Shown: positions 33,332-42,063, counted from the first letter of the stretch. The stretch: DNA of 64,000 nt from Anthocerotibacter panamensis C109 (GCF_018389385.1 NZ_CP062698.1:3876667-3940666), one strand, 5' to 3'. The notes: generated from the sequence alone by a model not told the origin. Made by a program: numbers and translations.

Positions 33332-34543
33332 ATGGCAGCGGGGCTTCCTACAGTCGCCATCTTTGGTGCACTCAACCTCCAACTCGAAAGCCCCGGTCCC
33401 GTCTCGGAGGATGAAACCCGTGCCTTGGATTGCCGCTGCTATGCCACAGATACCGACCTGGAGCAGATTTTAGTTCATGACCAGCCGGATGTGCTGGTGA
33501 CCTTCGGGGTGGTAGCTGATTTCCCCAACCTTCTTACTGCTCCCTTTAGCGTCCGCTGTCGCTGGCTCCACTTCGAGCGGGTTGAGCATTTGGAGGCAGT
33601 GGGTGAGCAGGTATTTTATTGCTACCTCAACGGTTGTTTGACGAAGCGGACTGATGCCCCGCCCCTAGTGACGGTCTTCACACCCACCTACCGGACGGGG
33701 ACACGCATCGAACGACCCTTGCGTTCCTTGTTGACTCAAAATTACCCTGAGTGGGAATGGGTGATTTTGGACGATTCCGACGATGGGGGCGTGACCTTCT
33801 CCATGCTCACGGACTTGGCAGAGCAGGACCACCGGATCAGGGTCTACCGGATGCATCGCCATTCTGGGGTGATCGGGCAGGTGAAGCATCAGGCGTGTAT
33901 GTTGGGGCAAGGGGCGATTTTGCTGGAATTAGACCACGACGACGCATTGACCCACGATGCGCTGCGTGCTGTTGTCAGCGCTTTTCAGCAGTTCCCGGAA
34001 GCGGGCTTTGCCTATACGCATTGGGCGGAAGTGTACGAGGACGGGCGCAATGCCTACTACGGCGACCGGTGGGGCTACGGCTACGGCAGGCACCACGAAG
34101 AAACGTACAACGGGCGGGTCTACATTGTTCAGGAAGCACCCCGGATCAATCCCAAAACGATCCGGCATATTGTCTCAGCTCCTAACCATATCCGTGCCTG
34201 GAGGCGTGACTTTTATCTATCTGTTGGCGGGCACAACCAGAATATTCATGTAGCTGATGACTACGAACTTTGCGTGCGTACTTTTTTAAACACGCGGATG
34301 ATTTTAATACCCAAACTTTGTTACATCCAGTACTACAACAGCAGTGGCAATACCCAACGGGTCCGTAACCAGGAAATTCAACGCCTGACTCGTTATTTTC
34401 AACAGTGGTATGACCGGGCAATCCATGAACGTTTTTGCGCACTTGGGGTCGAGGATTTTGTCTGGAATGAAAGAGGTTATACGGATTGGAACATACCCAA
34501 TCCGACGGTAGAACCGCACTGTAGCCTCATCGCTCAACTGTAG
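33332..34543 (+). CDS. Family 2 glycosyltransferase
   Basis: 403 residues. A GT-A fold glycosyltransferase domain starts at about residue 110: PLVTVFTPTYRTGTRIERPLRSLLTQNYPEWEWVILDDSDDGG (nucleotide-sugar binding), HSGVIGQVKHQACMLGQGAILLELDHDDALTHDALRAV (the DxD-like DHDD motif), YTHWAEVYEDGR, and a C-terminal RRDFYLSVGGHNQNIHVADDYELCVR (the ED/DYELC catalytic base region). The N-terminal 100 residues are a separate, unrecognised region (VAIFGALNLQLESPGPV) with some resemblance to the N-terminal half of GT-B-like enzymes. It transfers a sugar to an unknown acceptor. The 14-bp gap to the PEP-CTERM gene suggests the acceptor may be that protein or associated polysaccharide. Confidence 0.88.
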   Translation: MAAGLPTVAIFGALNLQLESPGPVSEDETRALDCRCYATDTDLEQILVHDQPDVLVTFGVVADFPNLLTAPFSVRCRWLHFERVEHLEAVGEQVFYCYLNGCLTKRTDAPPLVTVFTPTYRTGTRIERPLRSLLTQNYPEWEWVILDDSDDGGVTFSMLTDLAEQDHRIRVYRMHRHSGVIGQVKHQACMLGQGAILLELDHDDALTHDALRAVVSAFQQFPEAGFAYTHWAEVYEDGRNAYYGDRWGYGYGRHHEETYNGRVYIVQEAPRINPKTIRHIVSAPNHIRAWRRDFYLSVGGHNQNIHVADDYELCVRTFLNTRMILIPKLCYIQYYNSSGNTQRVRNQEIQRLTRYFQQWYDRAIHERFCALGVEDFVWNERGYTDWNIPNPTVEPHCSLIAQL

Positions 34544-34618
34544 GTGGGCAAAGGTAATCAGACAGCATCCGCCGCAATTTTTAACGAAATACACAGCGGA
34601 TGATTAGGACTTTATCCG

Positions 34619-35791
34619 TTAACTGCCTACGACCCTACGCCAGCCGCCGCTTACAAAAACAAACGTTGCACCATTGGCTCCCACAGGATTGGTGCCCGTG
34701 TTGACAGATGTCGTTACGGTTGCTCCCGAGATGTTGTTTGCTAACTGCACCACAGTAGCTTCGTTGTCTAAATTGACCAAGATGAGGAGTTGCCCCTCAG
34801 AACCACTACCCAGGACAATCGTGCCATTGGTCGTACTGCCGTTGTTTAGTAGGGTAACGATGGTTGCTGTGGGGTTGAAGGTAGTAGTAACCGTGGGCAC
34901 GGTGAATGTACTGGTAGAAAAGGTCGGCAGGGTGGCGAAGGTACCTTGCGGACCCTGAGCCCCCTGGGGACCAATCGGACCCGTTGCCCCCTGTGGTCCG
35001 ATAGCTCCCTGAACTCCTACTCCAGTCGCGCCCTGCGGTCCTATGGCTCCCTGCGGTCCGATAGCTCCCTGCGGACCAGCCACGCCTTGTGGACCCTGTG
35101 CTCCAGTTAAACCCTGCGGACCAGCCACGCCTTGTGGACCCTGTGCTCCAGTTAAACCCTGCGGACCAGCCACGCCTTGTGGACCCTGTGCTCCAGTTAA
35201 ACCCTGCGGACCAGCCACGCCTTGTGGACCCTGTGCTCCAGTTAAACCCTGCGGACCGGCAGGACCCTGCGGACCCTGCGGACCTCCGGTGGTAGGTTGC
35301 CAAGTGCCCACCCCGTTAGCGTCAGAGGTCAGAACATAACCCGCCACCCCATTGGGTAACTGGAGAAAATCTGCCGAAACCGTCCCAATCACATCCAGTG
35401 CTGTGGTCGGGTTGGTTATACCAATGCCCACTTTCCCGTCTTGGGTGATGCGCAGACGCTCTACGGGTGTGCCACTGCCTACGGGAGTCGTGTAAAACTC
35501 CAGGCGTCCCGGCACGCTCCCCAGGGTGACAGCCCCATCCACCGAGAATCGTAGGGCACCCACTTCCTGAAAAATCTGTCCATCAAAAGCCAAGCCTCGA
35601 AAGGAGACGATACGGTCATCGCGTTGGACAGCGGCGGGAGCAGTAGAGGTACCGCGCGCTCGTTGCCCGGAAACATTAGCACCCGTAGTGGGATTGTTGG
35701 AGTAGATGGTCTGAGCAATAGCCGCTGCCGGGTTGAGTAGAACCGCCAACAGCACCAGGGGAGAGCGCGCGCACAGTACTCTGAGATTCAT
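34619..35791 (-). CDS. Secreted collagen-like protein with Gly-Pro-Gln repeats
   Basis: About 390 residues from the ATG at 35791 (AAGGA about five bases upstream). Signal peptide [27 protein letters not shown]. Residues about 80-140 resemble phage-tail or S74-type fibre units ([36 protein letters not shown]). Residues about 160-280 are a collagen triple-helix region ([14 protein letters not shown]...), with a 15-residue unit repeated four times identically. The C-terminal about 100 residues ([32 protein letters not shown]) are Thr-rich and beta-like. It is probably a trimeric extracellular fibre. The Pro/Gly repeat is a site for copy-number variation. Confidence 0.88.
   Translation of the reverse strand: MNLRVLCARSPLVLLAVLLNPAAAIAQTIYSNNPTTGANVSGQRARGTSTAPAAVQRDDRIVSFRGLAFDGQIFQEVGALRFSVDGAVTLGSVPGRLEFYTTPVGSGTPVERLRITQDGKVGIGITNPTTALDVIGTVSADFLQLPNGVAGYVLTSDANGVGTWQPTTGGPQGPQGPAGPQGLTGAQGPQGVAGPQGLTGAQGPQGVAGPQGLTGAQGPQGVAGPQGLTGAQGPQGVAGPQGAIGPQGAIGPQGATGVGVQGAIGPQGATGPIGPQGAQGPQGTFATLPTFSTSTFTVPTVTTTFNPTATIVTLLNNGSTTNGTIVLGSGSEGQLLILVNLDNEATVVQLANNISGATVTTSVNTGTNPVGANGATFVFVSGGWRRVVGS
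35071..35250. repeat. Four identical 45-bp tandem repeats in the collagen-like gene
   Basis: The unit is 45 bases, starting GCGGACCAGCCACGCC, and repeats at 35071, 35116, 35161 and 35206 without a single difference that I could see. It encodes the 15-residue unit of the collagen-like segment. Further imperfect units flank it. Perfect identity implies recent expansion. Confidence 0.92.
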
Positions 35792-36061
35792 AAAATTCCT
35801 TTGCATCAAGGGGGCAGGCCATGAGCGGCCAATCGATCACTGACAGGGTTTCATACCTGGATCTGAAGTAATCTATGCAGTTAGCGTTTGCAGTCGGACG
35901 ACACGCCCTAAAGCATTTGCTTCACAGGAAACCAAGAAGTTTCTTTGCATCAACCAAGCGTTCTGCATACCTCAATCCGCAATTAATTTAAATAACTATC
36001 GCCTAGATGTCAATCGTATCGTTACACAAAGAAAGATCTAGTAAGGATTCTATAGAGTGTT
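35792..36061. other. AT-rich intergenic region, no gene seen
   Basis: 270 bases between the collagen-like gene and pcp, with no convincing coding frame. Includes the leader and probable promoter of the collagen-like gene. Confidence 0.4.
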
Positions 36062-36673
36062 CTATGGCTCCAACAAGGTGATTTCCAGCGCTAACGCTAG
36101 CCCAGTGACTACCTGCTCCAGCGCCATACTAGGTTTTTCAGGGCGGTGTAGGACCTGTTCTGGGAGTGCAGGAATATGGATGAAACCCGCCAGAAGTTTT
36201 TCTCGCCCCGCCAGATGATGCATCAGGCCATAAAAGAGATGATTACACACAAAAGTTCCTGCGGTCTGAGAAACCTCTGCCGGGATGCCTGCCTCACCCA
36301 GACGACGCACGATGGGTTTGACCGGCAGGGTAGAAAAATAGGCGGTAGGTCCCTCTAGCACCACAGGGGTTTCCTGCGGTTGGTTGCCGTGGTTATCGGG
36401 GATACGGGCGTCATCCAGGTTGATGGCAACCCGTTCTACAGAGATAGCAGCCCGACCAACCGCCTGCCCCACTGCAAGGATTACCAGAGGTTGGTGGTGG
36501 GCAATTGCCGCAGTCATCGCCGGGATCGCTTTACCAAAAACTGTAGGAATTTGTTCCACAACCACCGCATGACCCGCCACAGTCAAACCCGCCAGCCGCT
36601 GCACCGCCTCCCAGGAAGCATTGATAGCTGCTCCTGCAAAAGGGTCAAAGCCGGTTACGAGGAGCGTCATCAT
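36062..36673 (-). CDS. pcp: Pyrrolidone-carboxylate peptidase (pyroglutamyl peptidase I)
   Basis: Removes N-terminal pyroglutamate from peptides; cytoplasmic cysteine peptidase family C15. 203 residues with LLVTGFDPFAGAAINASWEAV at the N-terminus (family GFxPFGG-xxNPSW), catalytic Glu in ISVERVAINLDDARIPDNHG, catalytic Cys in AGTFVCNHLFYGLMHHL and His in AGFIHIPALPEQ. The start is either of two consecutive ATGs (36673, 36670), with GAGGTGA immediately upstream. Confidence 0.95.
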   Translation of the reverse strand: MMTLLVTGFDPFAGAAINASWEAVQRLAGLTVAGHAVVVEQIPTVFGKAIPAMTAAIAHHQPLVILAVGQAVGRAAISVERVAINLDDARIPDNHGNQPQETPVVLEGPTAYFSTLPVKPIVRRLGEAGIPAEVSQTAGTFVCNHLFYGLMHHLAGREKLLAGFIHIPALPEQVLHRPEKPSMALEQVVTGLALALEITLLEP

Positions 36674-36702
36674 TCACCTCTTATAGTATTAGGGAAATTT
36701 CC

Positions 36703-36903
36703 TTAGTGGTCAAAGGTCCCTTCGGGAACTGGAAGGGTCTCTCCGCGAGATAAATAGAATTTAGCTGCATTTGCACCAGCCATGCCCCGGAAGTATCCTG
36801 TCCAAATTCCATTACTGTAGAGGTCCACACCAGGAGTCCAGTTCCGTGTCTCGAGGGTCAAAGTTGTTATCTTAACCCAGTTCTGATGCTTTGAAGAAAT
36901 CAT
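36703..36903 (-). CDS. Small ORF of 66 residues, possibly the mature part of a split secreted protein
   Basis: Reads MISSKHQNWVKITTLTLETR, then a Trp/Gly/Tyr-rich segment (TPGVDLYSNGIWTGYFRGMAGANAAKFYL), ending PEGTFDH. It has no signal peptide of its own. The ATG overlaps, as ATGA, the stop of a 28-residue frame that is a perfect signal peptide (36900-36986). This looks like a single secreted protein split by a frameshift, or a coupled pair. No family recognised. Confidence 0.5.
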   Translation of the reverse strand: MISSKHQNWVKITTLTLETRNWTPGVDLYSNGIWTGYFRGMAGANAAKFYLSRGETLPVPEGTFDH

Positions 36904-36986
36904 AGCTGAGCGTTTACTTGTAACGCACCTGTACCGGCTAACAAACCCAAACTGAACAATGCTTGCAAAACTTGCTTTTTATTCAC
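36900..36986 (-). pseudogene. Signal-peptide-only ORF, likely 5' part of a frameshifted secreted-protein gene
   Basis: From the GTG at 36986 (GAGGTG a few bases upstream) the frame encodes 28 residues: basic NKK, hydrophobic LQALFSLGLLAGTGAL and a cleavage site after VNA, then stops with TGA at 36900-36902. The next frame opens with the overlapping ATG. Whether the shift is real, programmed or a sequencing error cannot be decided. Confidence 0.5.
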
Positions 36987-37122
36987 GAATACACCTCACT
37001 TTTTACTACAGGCTCTGATGATACTGAACCTGCCTGCACTTATAAATAAGTGTTTTCTCGTATAGTTTTTGAAAAAACGTTCAACTGGCTATATGCTCCC
37101 TAAGCAGAAAAATATTCAGAGC

Positions 37123-37923
37123 TCAGGGAACGACGTACTGGCCCTGGACTGCCATCAATTCATCGCGGATCTGCTCGTGAAGCAGGCCATTAGTGGCGAG
37201 AATCCGGCCCGAGTTGAGCACGAAAGGCCCCCCGTCGTAGGCTGTCACTTGGCCCCCCGCCTCTTCGACTAGGACGATCCCCGCCGCAATATCCCACACC
37301 GAGAGACCACGCTCCCAATAGCCATCCAACCGACCGCTCGCGATATAGGCCAGATCCAAAGCCGCTGCCCCGTCCCGGCGCACCCCCTGCGTCAGGTGGG
37401 TCAGGTGGCAAAATTCACGGTAGTTATTGTCCTCCACCTGCCTGCGGTCATAGGCGAAGCCCGTCACCAAAAGACTCTGCTCCAGACGGGCTGTCCGCGA
37501 AACCCGGATTGGCGCACCATTGACAAAAGCCCCCATCCCTTGCGCAGCACTGAAGAGTTCATCTCGGACCGGGTCGTAGATCACACCACAGACAGGCACC
37601 CCTCTGACCAAAAGCCCAATGGAGACCGCAAAAAAAGGATAGGTATGGGCGTAGTTCGTCGTGCCATCTAAGGGGTCGATGGCCCAGGTGTAGGGGCTGC
37701 TGCCCTGCTGGCCGGACTCCTCCGCCCAGAGTGCATAGTCGGGGTAGGCGTCCTTCAAAATGGTGAGGATGGTTTCCTCACAGCGTAGGTCGGCTTCGCT
37801 TGCTAAGTTGCCGGGGGTCTTTTCGGTGATGTGTTTTAGCTGGCCCAGGAGGTCTCGGAGGATCTTGCCTGCGGTGTAGGCCGCTCGGGTCGCCACTTCC
37901 AGGTGGTTCTGCCACTCACCCAT
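37123..37923 (-). CDS. suhB: Inositol-1-monophosphatase family protein
   Basis: Mg2+-dependent sugar-phosphate phosphatase, here most likely inositol monophosphatase or a related histidinol- or fructose-type phosphatase. 266 residues from the ATG at 37923 (the frame to 38004 would run into the divergent neighbour). Metal-binding signatures: WAEESGQQG (Glu), WAIDPLDGTTNYAHTYPFFAVSIGL (DPLDGT), and SVWDIAAGIVLVEEAGGQVTAYDGG (WDxAAG, with EAGG). All catalytic ligands are present. Divergent from the GmhB-like gene with a 79-bp spacer. Confidence 0.93.
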   Translation of the reverse strand: MGEWQNHLEVATRAAYTAGKILRDLLGQLKHITEKTPGNLASEADLRCEETILTILKDAYPDYALWAEESGQQGSSPYTWAIDPLDGTTNYAHTYPFFAVSIGLLVRGVPVCGVIYDPVRDELFSAAQGMGAFVNGAPIRVSRTARLEQSLLVTGFAYDRRQVEDNNYREFCHLTHLTQGVRRDGAAALDLAYIASGRLDGYWERGLSVWDIAAGIVLVEEAGGQVTAYDGGPFVLNSGRILATNGLLHEQIRDELMAVQGQYVVP

Positions 37924-38002
37924 GGGTTCATTCCTATGCTGCACCTCACTATACCGCAGTCTGAAGGGCGGCATGGGCTCGCTTGCTGGTAGGATTTTCT
38001 CC

Positions 38003-38590
38003 ATGAGGGCAGTATTTCTGGATCGAGACGGTGTTCTAAATATCGAAGCGGGCTACATCCATCGGGTCGAGGATTTGCACCTGATGCCCGGTGCCGCTCA
38101 AGCAGTACACTTGCTCCAGCAAGCGGGCTGGTTCACGGCTTTGGTCTCCAATCAATCCGGTCCCGCGCGGGGCTACTACGGAACCAACCATGTAGACGCG
38201 CTCCATCACCGCCTCCAGCACTTGCTCGCCCAAGAAGCGGGAGCCCGTCTCGACAGTGTGGCCTACTGCCCCTACCTAAGTACCTGTGCAGGCGGAACTG
38301 CTCCTACACACTCCCGCTGGTCTAGTTGGCGCAAGCCCAATACAGGCATGTTCACGCACTGTGCTTGGCGCTACGGGGTGGATCTCGCCGCTAGCGTTAT
38401 GGTCGGAGACAAAGCGACAGACATCGATATGGCCCACAATGCGGGACTGCGGGGGGTTTTGGTGACAAGCGGTTTTGGGGAGAACGTCCTCAAGGGTGAT
38501 TACCAGCACCGGGTCCAGCCTAACCACGTCGCCCCGGATTTGTTAGAAGCGGTGCATTGGATTTTGGCGCAGGATGAAGGGAGCGCATAG
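38003..38590 (+). CDS. gmhB: HAD-family D,D-heptose bisphosphate phosphatase-like protein
   Basis: 195 residues from the ATG at 38003 (AGGA nine to twelve bases upstream); the longer frame starting at 37922 lies within the divergent suhB promoter. HAD motif I FLDRDGVLN, motif II LVSNQSG (NQSG, typical of GmhB and histidinol phosphatase), motif III KPNTGM, motif IV MVGDKATDIDMAHNAGLRGVLV. The zinc loop, normally CxHxCxC-like, here reads CPYLSTCAGGTAPTHSRW, with two Cys and one His but not the usual spacing. It may dephosphorylate heptose-1,7-bisphosphate for LPS or a related sugar phosphate; specificity is inferred. Confidence 0.85.
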   Translation: MRAVFLDRDGVLNIEAGYIHRVEDLHLMPGAAQAVHLLQQAGWFTALVSNQSGPARGYYGTNHVDALHHRLQHLLAQEAGARLDSVAYCPYLSTCAGGTAPTHSRWSSWRKPNTGMFTHCAWRYGVDLAASVMVGDKATDIDMAHNAGLRGVLVTSGFGENVLKGDYQHRVQPNHVAPDLLEAVHWILAQDEGSA

Positions 38591-38615
38591 GAAGTTACAT
38601 GGATAGCCCAGCTTC

Positions 38616-40574
38616 CTAGAGCGTCACCAAAACATCCTGCTGCTTGTGCAGGTAGGTGTAGCCGCTCAGACTGTTCTCGAAGTGTCGCAGCAAAACTCTG
38701 GACTGAGTCAGGGTCAGTCGTTTTTGCTGGAGGGCTTGCTCAGTCTCCAGACGTACACTTTCCAGGAGCGCTTCCGGGTCGTATTGTACATAGCGCAATA
38801 CCTCCGTCATCGTGTCCCCCTTGACCACCCGCTCCACCCGATAACCTTTTTCGAAGAGGTGGATATGGACTGTATTGGTATCCCCGAAGAGATTGTGGAG
38901 GTCGCCTAGGATCTCCTGGTATGCCCCATTGAGAAACATCGCTAGATAGTAGGGCTCATCAGGCTTGACCGTGTGCAGTTCTAGGACCTGCTTTACATCC
39001 CTGAGGTCGATGAACTGGTCGATTTTGCCATCGCTGTCGCAGGTGAGGTCCGCTAAAGTACCCCGTTCGGTTGGTTTTTCATTCAACCGGTGAATCGGCA
39101 TGATCGGGAAAAGTTGGTCGATGGCCCAGCTATCCGGGGCTGACTGGAAGACCGAGAAATTGCAGTAGTAGGTCGAGGCCAAGTCCTTCTCCAGATCCGC
39201 CAACTCTTCGGGGATGTAGTCGAGTTCGCGCACCAGAGCACGAATCGCGCCACAGCAGGCCCAGAAGAGGCGCTCGACGCGGGCGCGTTCCTGGAGGGTC
39301 AGGTAGCCCAAGGCGAAGAGATTCAGGGCATCTTCCTTGAACTGTGTGGCATCGTGGTAGGCTTCCTGCACCGCGTCGGCGGCGATGTTCTGGTAGGTCT
39401 CGTAGAGGTTTTGAATGAGGATATGTTCATCCCGGCGAGACGGGTCTACAAACCCAATGTCAGGACCACTTACCCCCAACACATCAAAGACTAGGACAGA
39501 CTGGTGTGAGGCAATCGCCCGACCGCTTTCGCTGACCAGTGTGGGGACGGGAATATTTTTGGTCTGGCAGACTTGTTGAATACCCGCAACCACATCGTAG
39601 GCATATTCCTGCATGTTGTAGTTCTTAGAAGCCGGGAAGTTGGTTTTCGAGCCATCGTAGTCGATACCCAGACCGCCACCTACATCCAGATAGTGCATAT
39701 TCGCCCCAAGCGCCGCCAGTTCACTGTAAAATTGCGCCGCCTCACGGACAGCATTCTTGATTACGCTGATCGCCTGGATCTGCGAACCGATGTGGAAGTG
39801 AAGCAGTTGCAGAGAACTGAGCAATCCTACAGCTTTGAGTTCGTTGACGACCTGGATAATCTCAGCGGCGGAGAGACCAAATTTGGCCCGGTCCCCCGCA
39901 GAATCACCCCAACGCCCTACGCCTTTAGTGGTGAGCTTCGCCCGCACGCCTAACAAGGGTTGGATACCCAGTTGTCGGGCAGCATCGAGGACTAGGGTGA
40001 GTTCGTGAATGCGCTCCAAAACAATGATTGGAGTCTGACCAAGGCGTTGAGCCAGTAGCGCCGTCTCAATAAAATCGCTGTCTTTATAGCCGTTACAAAT
40101 AATGAGGGCTCCCGGAGTCTTAAGCGTGGCTATCGCAATCAATAACTCTGGTTTAGAGCCCGCCTCCAGTCCAAACTGGTAGGGCTTACCATATTCGAGG
40201 ACTTCCTCGACCACATGGCGCTGCTGGTTTACCTTGACCGGGAAGACCCCTTTGTAGCAGCCCTGGTAACGATATTCCTGGATAGCAACCCTGAAGCATT
40301 CATTGAGATACTTGATACGGTCAGCCAGGATATCAGAGAAGCGCAACAATAAAGGCAAGGGTAAGCCTCGCTGCTCAATATCCTGCACCAAGGAATAGAG
40401 GTCAACACTTCCTCCCTCGTCTCCACGGGGTGAGACCAGAACATGCCCTGCCTCATTGATACTGAAGTAGGGGTCCCCCCAGCCCTCGATCTGATAGAGG
40501 GCGGCACTTTCGGACCCAGTCCAGCTAGGACTGGGAGTGTCTAATAGGTCTACCCCATGCAAAGTCTCGGTCAT
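38616..40574 (-). CDS. speA: Biosynthetic arginine decarboxylase
   Basis: PLP enzyme making agmatine for polyamine synthesis. 652 residues from the ATG at 40574; extra in-frame codons up to 40658 are probably untranslated. PLP lysine in GCYKGVFPVKVNQQRHVV, GLEAGSKPEL, ICNGYKDSDFIETAL, LGVRAKL, LHFHIGSQI, YLDVGGGLGIDYDGS (PLP phosphate-binding Gly loop), VSESGRAIASH, and the catalytic Cys in DLTCDSDGKIDQFID. All fit SpeA rather than diaminopimelate or ornithine enzymes. Mg-dependent, cytoplasmic. It lies alone between gmhB and the apc cluster. Confidence 0.96.
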   Translation of the reverse strand: MTETLHGVDLLDTPSPSWTGSESAALYQIEGWGDPYFSINEAGHVLVSPRGDEGGSVDLYSLVQDIEQRGLPLPLLLRFSDILADRIKYLNECFRVAIQEYRYQGCYKGVFPVKVNQQRHVVEEVLEYGKPYQFGLEAGSKPELLIAIATLKTPGALIICNGYKDSDFIETALLAQRLGQTPIIVLERIHELTLVLDAARQLGIQPLLGVRAKLTTKGVGRWGDSAGDRAKFGLSAAEIIQVVNELKAVGLLSSLQLLHFHIGSQIQAISVIKNAVREAAQFYSELAALGANMHYLDVGGGLGIDYDGSKTNFPASKNYNMQEYAYDVVAGIQQVCQTKNIPVPTLVSESGRAIASHQSVLVFDVLGVSGPDIGFVDPSRRDEHILIQNLYETYQNIAADAVQEAYHDATQFKEDALNLFALGYLTLQERARVERLFWACCGAIRALVRELDYIPEELADLEKDLASTYYCNFSVFQSAPDSWAIDQLFPIMPIHRLNEKPTERGTLADLTCDSDGKIDQFIDLRDVKQVLELHTVKPDEPYYLAMFLNGAYQEILGDLHNLFGDTNTVHIHLFEKGYRVERVVKGDTMTEVLRYVQYDPEALLESVRLETEQALQQKRLTLTQSRVLLRHFENSLSGYTYLHKQQDVLVTL

Positions 40575-40855
40575 GGTCGTGCTCTTCCCCTGTTTTGGTG
40601 TAGTGGCAGGTTGAGGAAAGCTCAGGCAACATGGGAGGATTAGGCTCCTCGGCTGCACATATTTTCCTCGTTCACCCTATCACGAAACCCTTTCCGGCGC
40701 GGGGTTCATCCCGGTATACCTCATGGGCAACGTATTTTAGAACACACAGACGATTTTTGAAACCATGCGGCATGAAGGTGACCTGCCTTAACGGGTCTTT
40801 TGTCACTTTAGAGCCAAGACAGCATCCATCTCTTGAGATACATCGTTTGCAGCAG
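40575..40855. other. Intergenic region between speA and the ART-like gene
   Basis: 281 bases, no convincing gene. Short frames on both strands here lack ribosome-binding sites and family features. It probably contains the speA leader. Confidence 0.35.
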
Positions 40856-41503
40856 TTAGGAGATAGGAATAAGTTCATATTCTGGCATAACAGGATCATA
40901 GCGCAGACATCGAATCTCTTGCATTAAAAGATGCTCAGGGCTCAAAGGAGCGATAAATTGAAAAACTAGCTGCTCCAGGATCATGCTTTTTATGGTTTCA
41001 TCAAGGTTTTCATGCTCTAAAAGAAGTTTTGTGCGCATTATTATATTAAATGGCTCCCCACCCCGGTCATCTCTTAAGAGGTCAACCGGCGAATTCTTAA
41101 TGGTGATGAGGATAGGTCTTGGATTTTCTAAGTATAGGCTTAGAAGGGGCGCATCTTGAAGCTCGGAGATAGACAATTTTAGCTCATTCAGCTTTTGGTA
41201 TAACTCAAGCGTTTTTGAGATAAATTCTGAGCCATATTTGTTGTTTAACGCATATCTCACGGCCACAAGCTCTACAGGGCTGAGATAGACAGAGCTAGGC
41301 TGAAACAACAAATCGCCAGTAACTGCGACCTCATAATCCGATGGAAAGTAGATCTGAGCAATGGGATAAAGTGTTCTGAAAAACTCCCGTGCGCCCAGTT
41401 GCTCCACAGGGTTGGAAGCTCCAAGACCGGTTTCTTGAATCGATTTGATGAAAAGACTGGATGTCCCGTGATAAAGAGGAAATGAAAGCACCGCGTCACT
41501 CAT
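40856..41503 (-). CDS. Putative ADP-ribosyltransferase-fold protein of unknown function
   Basis: About 215 residues from the ATG at 41503 (GGTGAG about nine bases upstream). The N-terminus LSFPLYHGTSSLFIKSIQETGL matches the first ART motif (YHGTS, His of the H-Y-E triad). SSVYLSPVELVAVRYALNNKYGSEF fits the second (Tyr motif, followed by the helix often seen as A-x-x-YA). The very C-terminal MPEYELIPIS offers a third, glutamate-bearing strand. The central region has helices with ILITIKNSPVDLL between them. The combination suggests an ADP-ribosyltransferase-like enzyme or toxin. It follows apcC by 83 bp on the same strand, an unusual place for such a gene. The call rests on motif spacing read by eye. 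Confidence 0.55.
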   Translation of the reverse strand: MSDAVLSFPLYHGTSSLFIKSIQETGLGASNPVEQLGAREFFRTLYPIAQIYFPSDYEVAVTGDLLFQPSSVYLSPVELVAVRYALNNKYGSEFISKTLELYQKLNELKLSISELQDAPLLSLYLENPRPILITIKNSPVDLLRDDRGGEPFNIIMRTKLLLEHENLDETIKSMILEQLVFQFIAPLSPEHLLMQEIRCLRYDPVMPEYELIPIS

Positions 41504-41586
41504 AGGACTATGCTCACCACCGTTAGTTTCGCAATAAATAACCCCATTGTGGCAATGGGGTAGGTTCATCAAAAGGTTTGCTAAAT

Positions 41587-41793
41587 CTACAGCACACCGG
41601 TATTGAGACCGGGCTTGCCAGCAACCATTTTGACACTGAGGATTTTGCCGCCCTGTTTCTGGATGCGTTGCTGCTCCGCAAACCAGCGGTCGTATTCCAC
41701 CAGTTTCGTAAAATAGGTGTTCTGTAGCTCCCGGCCCCCACGAACCTTTTTGTAGCTGGGGATAAGGGCAGTGACTTTAAACAAGCGTGTCAT
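41587..41793 (-). CDS. apcC: Allophycocyanin-associated core linker L-C7.8
   Basis: 68-residue phycobilisome core linker that caps allophycocyanin trimers in core cylinders. MTRLFKVTALIPSYKKVRGGRELQNTYFTKLVEYDRWFAEQQRIQKQGGKILSVKMVAGKPG is the standard ApcC sequence with KVTA, ELQNTYFTKLV and RIQKxGGKI. Start at the ATG at 41793 (AAGGGAG upstream). The annotated frame extends 13 codons further upstream without support. Confidence 0.95.
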   Translation of the reverse strand: MTRLFKVTALIPSYKKVRGGRELQNTYFTKLVEYDRWFAEQQRIQKQGGKILSVKMVAGKPGLNTGVL

Positions 41794-41880
41794 GTGCGGT
41801 GGCTCCCTTGGAAACAGGTTGGATAAAACCACGCCGTGTAGGACAAACCATGAGCGGCTGGTCTCAGGCGTGTTCTCGGG

Positions 41881-42063
41881 CTAGCTGCCCATGCACTGGA
41901 CGTTCAGAATCGTGCCCCCCTGGCGATGGATCCGTTGGTACTCAGGGGTGAACTGGTCGAAGCTGATGCGCTTCGTGAAGTAGACGTTCTGGATCTCACG
42001 ACTTGCACCGACACTCTTGGTGCGGCGCGGGACACAAGCTGTGATCGAAATCGTACGGGCCAT
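41881..42063 (-). CDS. Second small core linker, ApcC/CpcD-domain paralogue
   Basis: 60 residues from the ATG at 42063: MARTISITACVPRRTKSVGASREIQNVYFTKRISFDQFTPEYQRIHRQGGTILNVQCMGS. It shares the ApcC pattern (xITACVP, REIQNVYFTK, YQRIHRQGGTIL) but is only moderately similar to the canonical apcC 88 bp downstream. It lacks the C-terminal GKPG tail and ends with a Cys-containing tail. It may cap a different trimer or rod-core junction. It lies directly after the hairpin that follows apcB. Confidence 0.85.
   Translation of the reverse strand: MARTISITACVPRRTKSVGASREIQNVYFTKRISFDQFTPEYQRIHRQGGTILNVQCMGS

Noticed and set aside
35071-35250. CRISPR-like array
   Set aside because: The repeats are contiguous without spacers and lie in a coding frame.
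34806-35339. Repetitive frames opposite the collagen-like gene
   Set aside because: They mirror the 45-bp tandem repeats; composition is an artefact of the repeat, and the sense frame has a signal peptide and collagen pattern.
40631-40927. Frames in the gap after speA
   Set aside because: Cys- and Ser-rich low-quality frames without translation signals.
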